From assembly GCF_009363095.1 (NCBI RefSeq), contig NZ_CP045295.1, positions 806,001 through 870,000 on the forward strand: a stretch of DNA of 64,000 nt. The letters are read 5' to 3'. The notes beneath the pieces were generated by a model that was not told the origin of the DNA, made no database searches, and saw only the letters and a program-made list of their open reading frames with translations. The stretch comes from Paenibacillus cellulositrophicus (GTDB taxonomy: Bacteria > Bacillota > Bacilli > Paenibacillales > Paenibacillaceae). Shown piece by piece: positions 27,346 through 35,425 of this stretch. The translations under genes and the position numbers were made by a program. Numbering within the stretch: the first letter of the stretch is position 1; each line of letters starts with the position of its first letter.

Positions 27346-28185
27346 ATGAAAAAGAAGCTGTTATGCACATTGCTGTCTTCCCTGCTGATCTTGTTGTTGA
27401 TCTGTCCTTGGCAGTCCGGGTGGCCGGCAGCCGCCGCTCAAGGCGGTGAACCCCCGGAACATCCGTCAGGTTCCGAACCTGCACGGGAAACCAGCAGCCG
27501 GGAGGCGAAAGAAAAGCGGAAGGAACAGCAGATCCTTACGCTCGGCCAGCTGATCAAAAAATATCCCGAAACGTTCAAAATTCACGGTCCGCGCGTCAAA
27601 GAGGTGGCCCTAACCTTTGATGACGTGCCGGATCCCAGGTTTACTCCTCAGATCCTGGATGTTCTCAAAGCCCATCATATTAAAGCCACCTTTTTTGTGA
27701 TGGGCAGCCGGGCGAAGAAGCATCCCGAGCTGGTCGAGCGCATCGTCCGTGAAGGACATGTGATCGGAAACCACTCCTATAATCATCCCGTGTTTCACAA
27801 ATTGGAGATGGAGGAATATGTAGCCGAGATTAAGCGGACGGAGAACACGCTTTACGGCATCGTCGGCTATAAGCCCAAGCTGATCAGGCCGCCTTATGGA
27901 GACATCACGGAACGCCAACTTCGCTGGGCCAAGCAGCAGGGCTACAAAATCGTAAACTGGAACGTCGATTCGCTGGATTGGAAAGGAATCGGCAAGGAGG
28001 CGGTCAAGCGCAACGTGCTGTCCACCGTTGGGCAAGGCTCGATCATTCTTCAGCATGCGGGAGGCGGAACCACGTCCAATCTCAGCGGTACAATCGATGC
28101 CCTTCCGGACATTATTCGGACCTTGAAAAATAAAGGCTATTCATTCGTCACGCTGCCGAGGTTACTTCACGTTCCAAAAGACAAG
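27346..28185 (+). CDS. Secreted polysaccharide deacetylase (NodB domain)
   Basis: A 280-residue protein with an N-terminal hydrophobic segment (signal peptide or anchor), a charged linker of about 50 residues, then a NodB domain. The metal motifs are Asp92-Asp93 in TFDDVPD and His143/His147 in GNHSYNHP, followed by IRPPYGD. Two family positions differ from the common form: DDVPD instead of DDGP, and ILQHAGG where LMHD-type is usual. It probably deacetylates peptidoglycan or another wall glycan. AAGGAG precedes the ATG at 27346; the frame opens 25 codons earlier. Confidence 0.83.
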
Positions 28186-28202
28186 TAATGCGCTGAGCGT
28201 AC

Positions 28203-28236
28203 AAAAAAACCGGCTTGAGTACAAAAGCCGGTTTTT
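28203..28236. terminator. Bidirectional terminator between deacetylase and LysM-3D gene
   Basis: AAAACCGGCTT and AAGCCGGTTTTT pair around an 8-base loop, with T or A runs on both sides. Confidence 0.8.
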
Positions 28237-28260
28237 CCGTGTTGTTATGAATAGCATTGA

Positions 28261-28920
28261 CTATTTAATGAAGTACAGCTCAACGTCCTGGAACCCGAAG
28301 GCACTGACGCTTTCCGGGCTGCCCGGCACGAAAATGTCGATGCGTTTCCCCTTAATCGCGCTGCCGGTATCCTTAGCTGTCGCTACGAAGGCTTTCTTCG
28401 GAAGGCCCGGGAAGCTGTGACCGGTAACCAGCACTTTCGTTCCCAATGGAATAACGGACGGGTCAACCGCGATCGTTCCCAGCTTCAGCGGATTGCCGAA
28501 GTAATCCACTGCGCCCCACTTGCCGTTTTCGCTAGCTGCGGAAGAGTATGCCGTAGCTTGGACGTCCAGCGTTTTGGAGTAATCGAAGGTTTTACCCCAT
28601 GCTTCCACGACTTTGTCATCGCCGTTGACGTTCAGGGAAGCAGCCGTGATGATGGAGCCGCTGTCCTCTGCGGCAAATGCCTTGGCTGTGCTTGCTCCGG
28701 GAACGTTTAATTTCAGGCCCGGATAAATATTGGTTGCTTGTACATTCGGATTTGCATTCATCAGTTGATTCAAATTAACGCCATATTGTTTAGATAGTGT
28801 ATAGAAGGTGTCTCCATCCTTCGCTACATGGACCGAGTCCGCAAACGTGGGTACCGTCTGTACCGCCAGAGAAATGCCGATGATGGCTGCAAGTGTCTTG
28901 ATTCCTTTAAATCTTTTCAT
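28261..28920 (-). CDS. Secreted LysM and 3D domain cell-wall protein
   Basis: A 219-residue protein. A signal peptide covers about residues 1-27, followed by one LysM repeat (about 30-74, DGDTFYTLSKQYGVNLNQLM) that binds peptidoglycan. The C-terminal 3D domain (about 125-219) has its three aspartates in IAVDPSVIPLG, AKDTGSAIKG and KRIDIFVP. Such proteins are probable lytic transglycosylases or muralytic enzymes like YocH. A c-di-AMP riboswitch precedes the gene, a known pairing for wall-remodelling genes. Confidence 0.88.
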   Translation of the reverse strand: MKRFKGIKTLAAIIGISLAVQTVPTFADSVHVAKDGDTFYTLSKQYGVNLNQLMNANPNVQATNIYPGLKLNVPGASTAKAFAAEDSGSIITAASLNVNGDDKVVEAWGKTFDYSKTLDVQATAYSSAASENGKWGAVDYFGNPLKLGTIAVDPSVIPLGTKVLVTGHSFPGLPKKAFVATAKDTGSAIKGKRIDIFVPGSPESVSAFGFQDVELYFIK

Positions 28921-28935
28921 GGTTCCTCCTTAAGT

Positions 28936-29067
28936 CGTGATGCCTGCGAAGTTAGCTGTCGGATTCGGATTGAGGAGACAACCCTACGCCCTGTTGGTGC
29001 GATTCACCCCAAGCGTACTATGTACACAAATTACATCCCCCGCACTTTACCTTAAAAGTTTCGGCTC
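28936..29067 (-). promoter_or_regulatory. c-di-AMP riboswitch (ydaO-yuaA class)
   Basis: Read on the minus strand, the leader carries the class hallmarks in order: GCGGGGGA, then TTGGGGTGAATCGC, GCGTAGGG, and TCCGAATCCGACAGCTAACT followed by TCGCAGGC. The ydaO class senses cyclic di-AMP and turns off wall hydrolase and potassium genes. The aptamer end lies only about 10 bases from the AGGAGG of the LysM-3D gene. No intrinsic terminator fits between, which suggests control of translation start here. Confidence 0.85.
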
Positions 29068-29250
29068 AACAAATATATCACAATTTTGTAACCTGTGCGC
29101 ATGAAAATGTTACCAATACAAAAGCCTCGAAATATCAGGCTTTATATAGAGTTGTTAGCTGACTTAAGCAAGAGAGCAACGGCTCAATTCCTTTCAAAAA
29201 AGTTACAACATCTTCATTCATTTTAACGATTTATTCATGAAAAGGTACAA

Positions 29251-29290
29251 AAAAAGCCCTGGATGAGTAATATTCTCGTCCATGGCTTTA
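29251..29290 (-). terminator. Terminator of the amino acid ABC transporter operon
   Basis: AAAAGCCCTGGA and TCCATGGCTTT pair with one mismatch around ATGAG/CTCGT; the minus strand continues in a T run. Confidence 0.75.
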
Positions 29291-29313
29291 TCATTTTTAG
29301 ATGAGGTTCTTTG

Positions 29314-30036
29314 TCAAAGGACCTTGCTCAGAAAATCTTTCGTGCGGCTGTTTTGCGGGTTACCGAACACTTCTGCAGGCGTCCCCTGCTCGACAATTTG
29401 TCCGCCGTCCATAAAGACGATCCGGTCGCCGACTTCCCGGGCAAATCCCATTTCATGGGTTACGATGACCATCGTCATGCCGCCCTCTGCGAGCTTCTTC
29501 ATGACCTCCAGCACTTCGCCGACCATTTCCGGGTCCAGCGCCGAAGTCGGCTCGTCAAAGAGCATGACGTGAGGCTGCATGGCCAGCGCCCGCGCGATGG
29601 CGATCCGCTGCTTCTGCCCGCCTGACAGCTGGGACGGATACGCATCCTTCTTGTCGGATAATCCGACCGTGCGCAGCAGGTCGAGGGCAATGCGTTCCGC
29701 CTCGGCCGGCGGCTGCTTTTTCACCTTAACCGGGGCCAGCATGAGGTTCTGCAGCACCGATTTATGCGGGAACAGGTTGAAATGCTGGAACACCATGCCC
29801 ATTTTTTCGCGTGTGGCATTGATGTTGTGGCGTTTGTCCGTAATCGGCTCACCTTCAAACGTAATCTGCCCCCCAGAAGGCGTTTCGAGCAGATTCAAAC
29901 AGCGGAGAAAGGTACTTTTCCCCGAGCCGCTGGGGCCGATCACGACGACGACCTCGCCTTTGGCGATGTCGATGTCGATCCCTTTCAGAATCTCCAGCTT
30001 GCCGAACGATTTGCGCAAATCTTTAACGCTGATCAT
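29314..30036 (-). CDS. Polar amino acid ABC transporter ATP-binding protein
   Basis: A 240-residue ATPase. Walker [10 protein letters not shown] is at residues 33-41, the signature LSGGQKQR mid-protein, and Walker [15 protein letters not shown]. The sequence closely fits the GlnQ/ArtP/TcyC group. It overlaps the permease gene by 14 bases, and its ribosome site lies inside that gene. It energises uptake of a polar amino acid. Confidence 0.9.
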   Translation of the reverse strand: MISVKDLRKSFGKLEILKGIDIDIAKGEVVVVIGPSGSGKSTFLRCLNLLETPSGGQITFEGEPITDKRHNINATREKMGMVFQHFNLFPHKSVLQNLMLAPVKVKKQPPAEAERIALDLLRTVGLSDKKDAYPSQLSGGQKQRIAIARALAMQPHVMLFDEPTSALDPEMVGEVLEVMKKLAEGGMTMVIVTHEMGFAREVGDRIVFMDGGQIVEQGTPAEVFGNPQNSRTKDFLSKVL

Positions 30037-30682
30037 CGGTATTCAGCCTCCTTTCAAATGCCCCCAGCAGCTTGGACAAGGTAAACGTCATAATAAAGTA
30101 GATGGCTGCAATGACCAGCAGCGGACTGAGGTAATCATACGTAATCCCTTGGATAGCCCCCGACTGGTACATCAAGTCGGTGACGCCGATAAACGATACG
30201 ATGGATGATTCCTTGATAATCGTAATAAACTCGTTACCGATGGCCGGCAGCACGCTTTTTACAGCTTGGGGCAGCACGATGTACCGCATCGTCATGCTGC
30301 GCGTCATTCCCAGGGAACGGGCCGCTTCCGACTGGCCTCGGTCCACCCCCTGGATTCCGGCACGGAACACTTCCGCAAGGTATGCGGAGCTGTTAATGGA
30401 CAACGTAATTGCACCGGACTCGATCGGCGTAAATTTGACCCCGAAGGCCACGAGGCCGTAGTGAATAATAAACAGCTGAACAACCATCGGGGTACCGCGG
30501 AGAACTTCCACCCACACCGAACCGATCATCTTCGGCAGCCAAAAGCGGGACATCCGCATCAAGGATATAATAATGCCCAGCACGAAGCCGCATATGACGC
30601 CGATGGCCGCCAGGAGCAGTGTATACTGGATACCTGTCGCAAAATACGTCCGGTAATCCCAAAAAACGGAGAACATATTCAT
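30023..30682 (-). CDS. Polar amino acid ABC transporter permease
   Basis: A 219-residue HisM/GlnP-type permease with about five spans. The EAA-like loop [23 protein letters not shown] and [15 protein letters not shown] are typical. It lies between the binding-protein gene and the ATPase gene. A perfect hairpin with a T run upstream (30787-30817) may lower its expression relative to the binding protein. Confidence 0.9.
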   Translation of the reverse strand: MNMFSVFWDYRTYFATGIQYTLLLAAIGVICGFVLGIIISLMRMSRFWLPKMIGSVWVEVLRGTPMVVQLFIIHYGLVAFGVKFTPIESGAITLSINSSAYLAEVFRAGIQGVDRGQSEAARSLGMTRSMTMRYIVLPQAVKSVLPAIGNEFITIIKESSIVSFIGVTDLMYQSGAIQGITYDYLSPLLVIAAIYFIMTFTLSKLLGAFERRLNTDDQR

Positions 30683-30786
30683 AAAGACCCAAGAACCTCC
30701 TTTGTCATCATACCTGCCTGTCCCATCCTTTCCCTGTATACAACAGATCGGGACATATTTGAAACAAGGTACCCATCATTGAACAG

Positions 30787-30817
30787 AAAAAATAGCGAAT
30801 TCGCTTCGCTATTTTTT
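30787..30817 (-). terminator. Intra-operon terminator/attenuator
   Basis: AAAAAATAGCGAA and TTCGCTATTTTTT pair perfectly over 13 bases with a 5-base loop. It lies between the binding-protein stop and the permease start and probably allows only partial read-through. Confidence 0.75.
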
Positions 30818-30851
30818 CCGATGTATAAAATGAGAACAGACAGCTTAACCT

Positions 30852-31661
30852 CTATTTCTGTGCAGCCAAATCGCTCGCTTCGGCAACGTACTTCTCAATC
30901 TTGTTTTCGGATTTCAGACGGTCCAGCGTTTTGTTGATTTGGTTCACGAGCTCAGTGTTACCTTTTTTGATCCCGATCGCGTAGCCGTCTTCCTTATAAT
31001 CAGGAACCGCATCCGCAATTACCAGACCTTTGACGTTCTTGATGTATGCTTCGGCTACCGGCTTCTCCATGATGGAGGCATCCACGCGGCTCGAATTCAG
31101 CTGCAGCACGATGTCGGAAATTTTGCCCAGACCGGTGATCTTCGCGCCCGGAATCGTCTTGGCGATGTCCTCCTGGATCGAACCCTTCTGAATGCCGAGC
31201 GAAGCTCCTTCCAGAGCTTTCATCGTGCTGTATTTGTCTTTGTCAGCCTCTCTGACGACAACGGCCTGCTCCGCCTTATAGTAGTTGTTCGAAAAATCGA
31301 TTTGTTTCTTGCGTTCTTCGTTTGGTGTAAGGCCCGAAATGACAAAATCTACGCGGCCGGTGGACAGCTCGCCGAGAAGCGCATCAAAGCTCATGTCCTT
31401 GACTTCAAGCTGCGCCCCCATGTCTTTGGCGATTTCCTTGGCGATTTCGATATCGAAGCCGACGATTTGGTCCTTGCCGTTCACCATTTTATGAAATTCG
31501 TACGGCGGGAAGTCCGCGCTTGTTCCAAGCACGATTGTCTTGCCGCTGGCCGGCTGTTCGCCCGCTGCCGTGCCGCCTTCAGTCGAAGGTTTGCTACCAC
31601 ATCCGGCAAGCAGGGAGCCTGCCAGCAGAATGCATGCCGTTAGAATACCCCATTTTTTCAT
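30852..31661 (-). CDS. Amino acid ABC transporter substrate-binding lipoprotein
   Basis: A 269-residue SBP family 3 protein. The lipobox is SLLAGCGSK. Binding-domain marks are GTSADFPPYEFH, IVGFDIEIAKEIAKDMG and ELSTGRVDFVISGLTPNEERKK, the last close to arginine/lysine/polar amino acid binders. The start at 31661 follows CAGGAGAGATAGAT. It is first in its operon, with a promoter carrying a palindrome at the -35. Confidence 0.88.
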   Translation of the reverse strand: MKKWGILTACILLAGSLLAGCGSKPSTEGGTAAGEQPASGKTIVLGTSADFPPYEFHKMVNGKDQIVGFDIEIAKEIAKDMGAQLEVKDMSFDALLGELSTGRVDFVISGLTPNEERKKQIDFSNNYYKAEQAVVVREADKDKYSTMKALEGASLGIQKGSIQEDIAKTIPGAKITGLGKISDIVLQLNSSRVDASIMEKPVAEAYIKNVKGLVIADAVPDYKEDGYAIGIKKGNTELVNQINKTLDRLKSENKIEKYVAEASDLAAQK

Positions 31662-31742
31662 ATCTATCTCTCCTGTCCATTTCAATGATACTTATTGTTG
31701 TTCAAAGGCATGATCCGTATCCGGCGAAAAACCACGGTTCTA

Positions 31743-31772
31743 ATCATACAATAAAAATGCATGATTATGCAA
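31743..31772 (-). promoter_or_regulatory. Promoter of amino acid transporter with ARG-box-like palindrome
   Basis: On the minus strand TTGCAT and TATGAT lie 18 bases apart. The -35 overlaps the palindrome TGCATGATTATGCA (31758-31771), which keeps the TG-AT-NNNN-AT-CA core of an ArgR box. Repression by an arginine-type regulator is a guess. Confidence 0.4.
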
Positions 31773-31972
31773 TGACATTTTCATACAGTGGTCAATACAT
31801 TTCAAAATAGCCAGGATAAGGCGAATTATAGCTTTTTAATTCCATTTATTCCTAGTTCTATTGTTTCTTTTAGTCACCTCCCCTCTTTTTCGGAATAAAT
31901 ATGTATTTACCGTTTCAAAGCCCGTCTCCTTCCTAATATCGATGCATAAATCCCTTCAAAAACCTGCACCCT

Positions 31973-32000
31973 TTGAAAGAAAAACTTCTTATTATGTAAT
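31973..32000 (+). promoter_or_regulatory. Candidate promoter of the GH13 gene
   Basis: TTGAAA and TGTAAT are separated by 16 bases, about 120 bases before the ATG at 32122. Confidence 0.35.
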
Positions 32001-32121
32001 TACACGCAATGGGGACTCCTACGCAAAAAGTTCACCGAAACGTCAGATTAAGGCGGCAGCCATGGTTCATCATTCCGGGAATGAGGTATTAAATAGCTAG
32101 ATATTTAGTGGAGGTGTAGTC

Positions 32122-33870
32122 ATGCTGCTGGAAGCTTTATACCATGTCCCCCGGGACAAATGGGCCTATGCATACGATCCGAAGACGATACATCTGCGTG
32201 TCCGCACCAAACGAAACGACGTGGATACGGTGGTTGCGATGACCGGAGACAAATACGACTGGGATTCGACCTATTTTGAAATTACGATGGAAAAAGCCGC
32301 GACCGACGATATGTTCGATTATTGGGAAGCTGCCGTGCTGCCTAAATACAAGCGTCTTAGCTATGCGTTCCGGATCACTTCCGGCAAGGAAACGATTTAC
32401 ATGCTCGACAACGGGCTGTACCGAAATTGTCCGGCGCCGACGGGCGGCTATTACGAATTTTCTTACATACATGAGATCGACGTGTTTAAGGTGCCGGATT
32501 GGGCAAAAGATGCTATTTTTTACCAAATTATGCCCGAACGTTTTGCGAACGGGGATCCAAGCAATGATCCGAAAGGGACACAGCCTTGGGGAGGACAGCC
32601 GACAACGGACAATTTCTTCGGCGGCGACCTGCAGGGCGTCCTGGATCATCTGGACGACCTACTCGATCTGGGCATTAATGCGATATATTTCACACCTTTG
32701 TTCACGTCGCCGTCGAACCATAAATACGACATCGTCGATTATAAGCAGGTTGATCCGCATTTTGGGGATAACGAGCTGCTCAAGCAGGTCGTGGAAGCCT
32801 GTCACAGCAAAGGGATCCGGGTCATGCTCGATGCCGTGTTCAACCACTGCAGCGAACAGTTTCCACCGTTCCAGGACGTCCTCAAGCATGGGGAAAAGTC
32901 CAAATACGCCGATTGGTTTCATATCAACCAGTTTCCGGCTCGGGTTGAGAACGGGATCGCCACGTATGACACGTTCGGCTTCTTCGGCAATATGCCGAAG
33001 TTCAACACGGCCAATCCCGAGGTGAAGCAGTATTTGCTGGACGTTGCCGAGTACTGGATCAAGGAAATCAAGCTGGACGGCTGGAGGCTGGACGTGGCGA
33101 ACGAGGTCGACCACCATTTTTGGCGGGACTTCCGCATGGTCGTCAAAAACGCCAATCCGGACGCATATATCGTCGGAGAAGTGTGGAGCGATTCCCTGGC
33201 CTGGCTGGTGGGCGACCAGTTCGACTCTGTCATGAACTACCCTTTTGCCGACAAGGTGCTGGAGTTTTTCAACGGAGGCATGGACGGATTGACGTTCGCC
33301 AACAAAATGGGCACCATCCTAATGCGCTATCCGCAGCAGACGAACGAAGTGGTGTTCAACATGCTGTGCAGCCATGATACGCCGCGGCTCTTGACGCGAG
33401 TCGGCAACGACAAGCGCCGGATGAAGCTGGCGGTCGTCTTCCTGTTCACGTTCATGGGGACGCCATGCATCTTCTACGGCGACGAGGTGGGCCTCACCGG
33501 AGGCGGCGATCCGGACTGCCGTAAATGCATGGAGTGGGATCCGAAGAAGCAGGACCGCGAGCTGTACGATTTCTACAAGCTGCTCATCGGTCTGCGCAAA
33601 AAAAACAAAGCGCTTCGCGAAGGCCGCTTCCGCTTTTTGAAGGCGGAACCGGGCAATCCCAACATTATTTACGAGCGCATGGACAGCCGGGTTCATTTCA
33701 CGATCTGGATGAACAACACCGACAATCCGCAAGTGCTGTCCCACCCGATGGTTACGAACGACTGGAAGGACGCCTTATCGGGCGACAAGGTGCCTACCCA
33801 GAACGGAACGATGAACGTCAGTCTGGACCCTTACGGGTACCGGATTTTGTACCGAAATCTCACCAAATAA
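32122..33870 (+). CDS. GH13 neopullulanase/cyclomaltodextrinase-type alpha-glycosidase
   Basis: A 582-residue enzyme. Residues 1-120 form the CBM34-like N-terminal domain of GH13_20 enzymes, followed by the catalytic barrel with nucleophile Asp324 (GWRLDVANE), acid/base Glu353 (IVGEVW) and Asp419 (LCSHDTPR). A C-terminal beta domain ends the protein. With no signal peptide it acts in the cytoplasm on maltodextrins, cyclodextrins or pullulan fragments. It is convergent with glgA. GGAGGTG precedes the ATG. Confidence 0.9.
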   Translation: MLLEALYHVPRDKWAYAYDPKTIHLRVRTKRNDVDTVVAMTGDKYDWDSTYFEITMEKAATDDMFDYWEAAVLPKYKRLSYAFRITSGKETIYMLDNGLYRNCPAPTGGYYEFSYIHEIDVFKVPDWAKDAIFYQIMPERFANGDPSNDPKGTQPWGGQPTTDNFFGGDLQGVLDHLDDLLDLGINAIYFTPLFTSPSNHKYDIVDYKQVDPHFGDNELLKQVVEACHSKGIRVMLDAVFNHCSEQFPPFQDVLKHGEKSKYADWFHINQFPARVENGIATYDTFGFFGNMPKFNTANPEVKQYLLDVAEYWIKEIKLDGWRLDVANEVDHHFWRDFRMVVKNANPDAYIVGEVWSDSLAWLVGDQFDSVMNYPFADKVLEFFNGGMDGLTFANKMGTILMRYPQQTNEVVFNMLCSHDTPRLLTRVGNDKRRMKLAVVFLFTFMGTPCIFYGDEVGLTGGGDPDCRKCMEWDPKKQDRELYDFYKLLIGLRKKNKALREGRFRFLKAEPGNPNIIYERMDSRVHFTIWMNNTDNPQVLSHPMVTNDWKDALSGDKVPTQNGTMNVSLDPYGYRILYRNLTK

Positions 33871-33887
33871 ATCGGTTTCTTCATAAC

Positions 33888-33920
33888 GAAAAGCCTTCCG
33901 GAGTTCCGGAAGGCTTTTTC
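33888..33920. terminator. Bidirectional terminator between GH13 gene and glgA
   Basis: AAAAGCCTTCCGG and CCGGAAGGCTTTTT pair around a 4-base loop, T-rich on both strands. Confidence 0.85.
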
Positions 33921-33982
33921 CAAATGGATTCTTAGCCGCTGTGGATATTACCACGGAGCCGGCCTGGACCAGCTCCGTTTGC

Positions 33983-35413
33983 TCAAACGGTGACGCGATC
34001 ATAAATGTCCATATATTCCTTGGCGGACATGCTCCAGCTGTAATCCCCGGCAAAGGCGTTCTTCACGATTTTGCTCCAATGCTCCGGCTGTTGATAAAAC
34101 GAAGCCGCACGGTGGATCGTATGCATCATGTCGTGGGCGTTGAACGCCGTGAAGCTGAAACCGTTACCCTCGCCCGTAAACTCGTTGTAAGACTGCACGG
34201 TGTCGTTCAGCCCCCCGGTCTCGCGAACGATCGGGATGCTGCCGTACCGCAGCGCCAGCAGCTGGCTGATGCCGCATGGCTCGAACTTCGACGGCATGAG
34301 GAACATGTCGCTGCCTGCATATATTTTGCGTGACAAGGCGTCGCTGAACGTAATCTGCGCCGACATGTTGTCCGGATGCCGCCCTGCCGCTTCGCGGAAC
34401 CAATGCTCGTAGGCGGAGTCGCCCGTGCCGAGCAAGACGAACTGGAAGTCGTCGTGATCCAGCATTTCGTCCAGCACCCGCGTCACGAGATCCAGTCCCT
34501 TGGACTCCACCAGCCGGGTCACCATTGCGATGAGCGGCACGTCCGGGTTAACCGGCAGACCAAGCTCCTGCTGGAGTCCCGCTTTGTTTTCCCTCTTTTT
34601 TGCCAGGTTCGACCGGTATTTTACGTAGAGGCTCGCATCGTTAGCGGGATTGTAGCTCTTCGTATCCACTCCGTTTACGATCCCGCTAAGCCGGTCACCG
34701 AGCGAATACAACAGCCCTTCCAACCCGTATCCGTAGTGGGCCGTCTGAATCTCCCTGGCGTAGGTCGGACTCACCGTCGTCACGTGATCGGCGTAGACGA
34801 TCCCGCCTTTCATAAAGTTGACGTTTCCGTAAAACTCAAGGCCTTCTGGTGTAAAATATTGGTGTCCCAGCTCCAGCAGTTCGCCAAGTACCTCGTAAGG
34901 ATAAATTCCCTGGTACAGCAAATTATGTATCGTAAACACGGTACGGATGTGCTGGTAGTACTCGTTATGGCGGTAGTGTGCCTGCAGCAACACCGGAATA
35001 AGCGCCGTATGCCAGTCATGGCAGTGGAGCACGTCCGGCTCGGAACCGATCAGCGGAAGCACTTCAAGCACGGCCCGGTTAAAAAAGGCGAAGCGTTCGC
35101 CGTCGTCCATGTATCCGTACACGCTGTCCCGTCCGAAATAGTATTCGTTATCGAGAAAATATACCGGAATGCCGTCGTACACGAGCTTTTCGATGCCGCA
35201 GTATTGATTTCTCCAGCCGACCGGCACTTTTATTTCCGTGAGATGCTGCATTTCATCCCTAAATTGCTGTGGTATCCCTTTATGTTTGGGCATAATGACC
35301 TGCACATCCGCGCCGCTTCGTTTGAGCGCTTTGGGCAGGGCGCCGATGACATCGGCAAGTCCCCCTGTTTTAATAAACGGTGTCGATTCCGCTGCTGCAA
35401 ATATGACTTTCAT
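33983..35413 (-). CDS. glgA: Glycogen synthase (ADP-glucose)
   Basis: A 476-residue GT5 glycosyltransferase. The ADP-glucose-binding KTGGLADV is at residues 15-22. The C-terminal lobe carries MPSKFEPCGISQLLALRYGSIPIVRETGGL, whose first half is the conserved glutamate region. It extends alpha-1,4-glucan chains. It follows glgB by 12 bases, with TAGGAGGCAGGAGAG before the ATG, so the two form one operon. Confidence 0.95.
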   Translation of the reverse strand: MKVIFAAAESTPFIKTGGLADVIGALPKALKRSGADVQVIMPKHKGIPQQFRDEMQHLTEIKVPVGWRNQYCGIEKLVYDGIPVYFLDNEYYFGRDSVYGYMDDGERFAFFNRAVLEVLPLIGSEPDVLHCHDWHTALIPVLLQAHYRHNEYYQHIRTVFTIHNLLYQGIYPYEVLGELLELGHQYFTPEGLEFYGNVNFMKGGIVYADHVTTVSPTYAREIQTAHYGYGLEGLLYSLGDRLSGIVNGVDTKSYNPANDASLYVKYRSNLAKKRENKAGLQQELGLPVNPDVPLIAMVTRLVESKGLDLVTRVLDEMLDHDDFQFVLLGTGDSAYEHWFREAAGRHPDNMSAQITFSDALSRKIYAGSDMFLMPSKFEPCGISQLLALRYGSIPIVRETGGLNDTVQSYNEFTGEGNGFSFTAFNAHDMMHTIHRAASFYQQPEHWSKIVKNAFAGDYSWSMSAKEYMDIYDRVTV

Positions 35414-35425
35414 CTCTCCTGCCTC

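Larger units (their letters stand above)
28921..29313. other. Intergenic region between LysM-3D gene and amino acid ABC ATPase
   Basis: A region of about 390 bases. It holds the riboswitch (28936-29067) and, at 29251-29290, the terminator of the ABC transporter operon. The stretch 29068-29250 is AT-rich and probably contains the promoter of the riboswitch RNA, but I could not fix its boxes. Confidence 0.6.
31662..32121. other. Divergent intergenic region, amino acid transporter / GH13 gene
   Basis: A 460-base AT-rich region with no supported gene. It holds the minus-strand promoter (31743-31772) with a palindrome, and a candidate plus-strand promoter (31973-32000). I looked for a T-box leader and did not find its conserved core. 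Confidence 0.5.

Noticed and set aside
31662..32121. T-box leader before the amino acid transporter
   Set aside because: I did not find the conserved T-box bulge sequence or a terminator/antiterminator pair.
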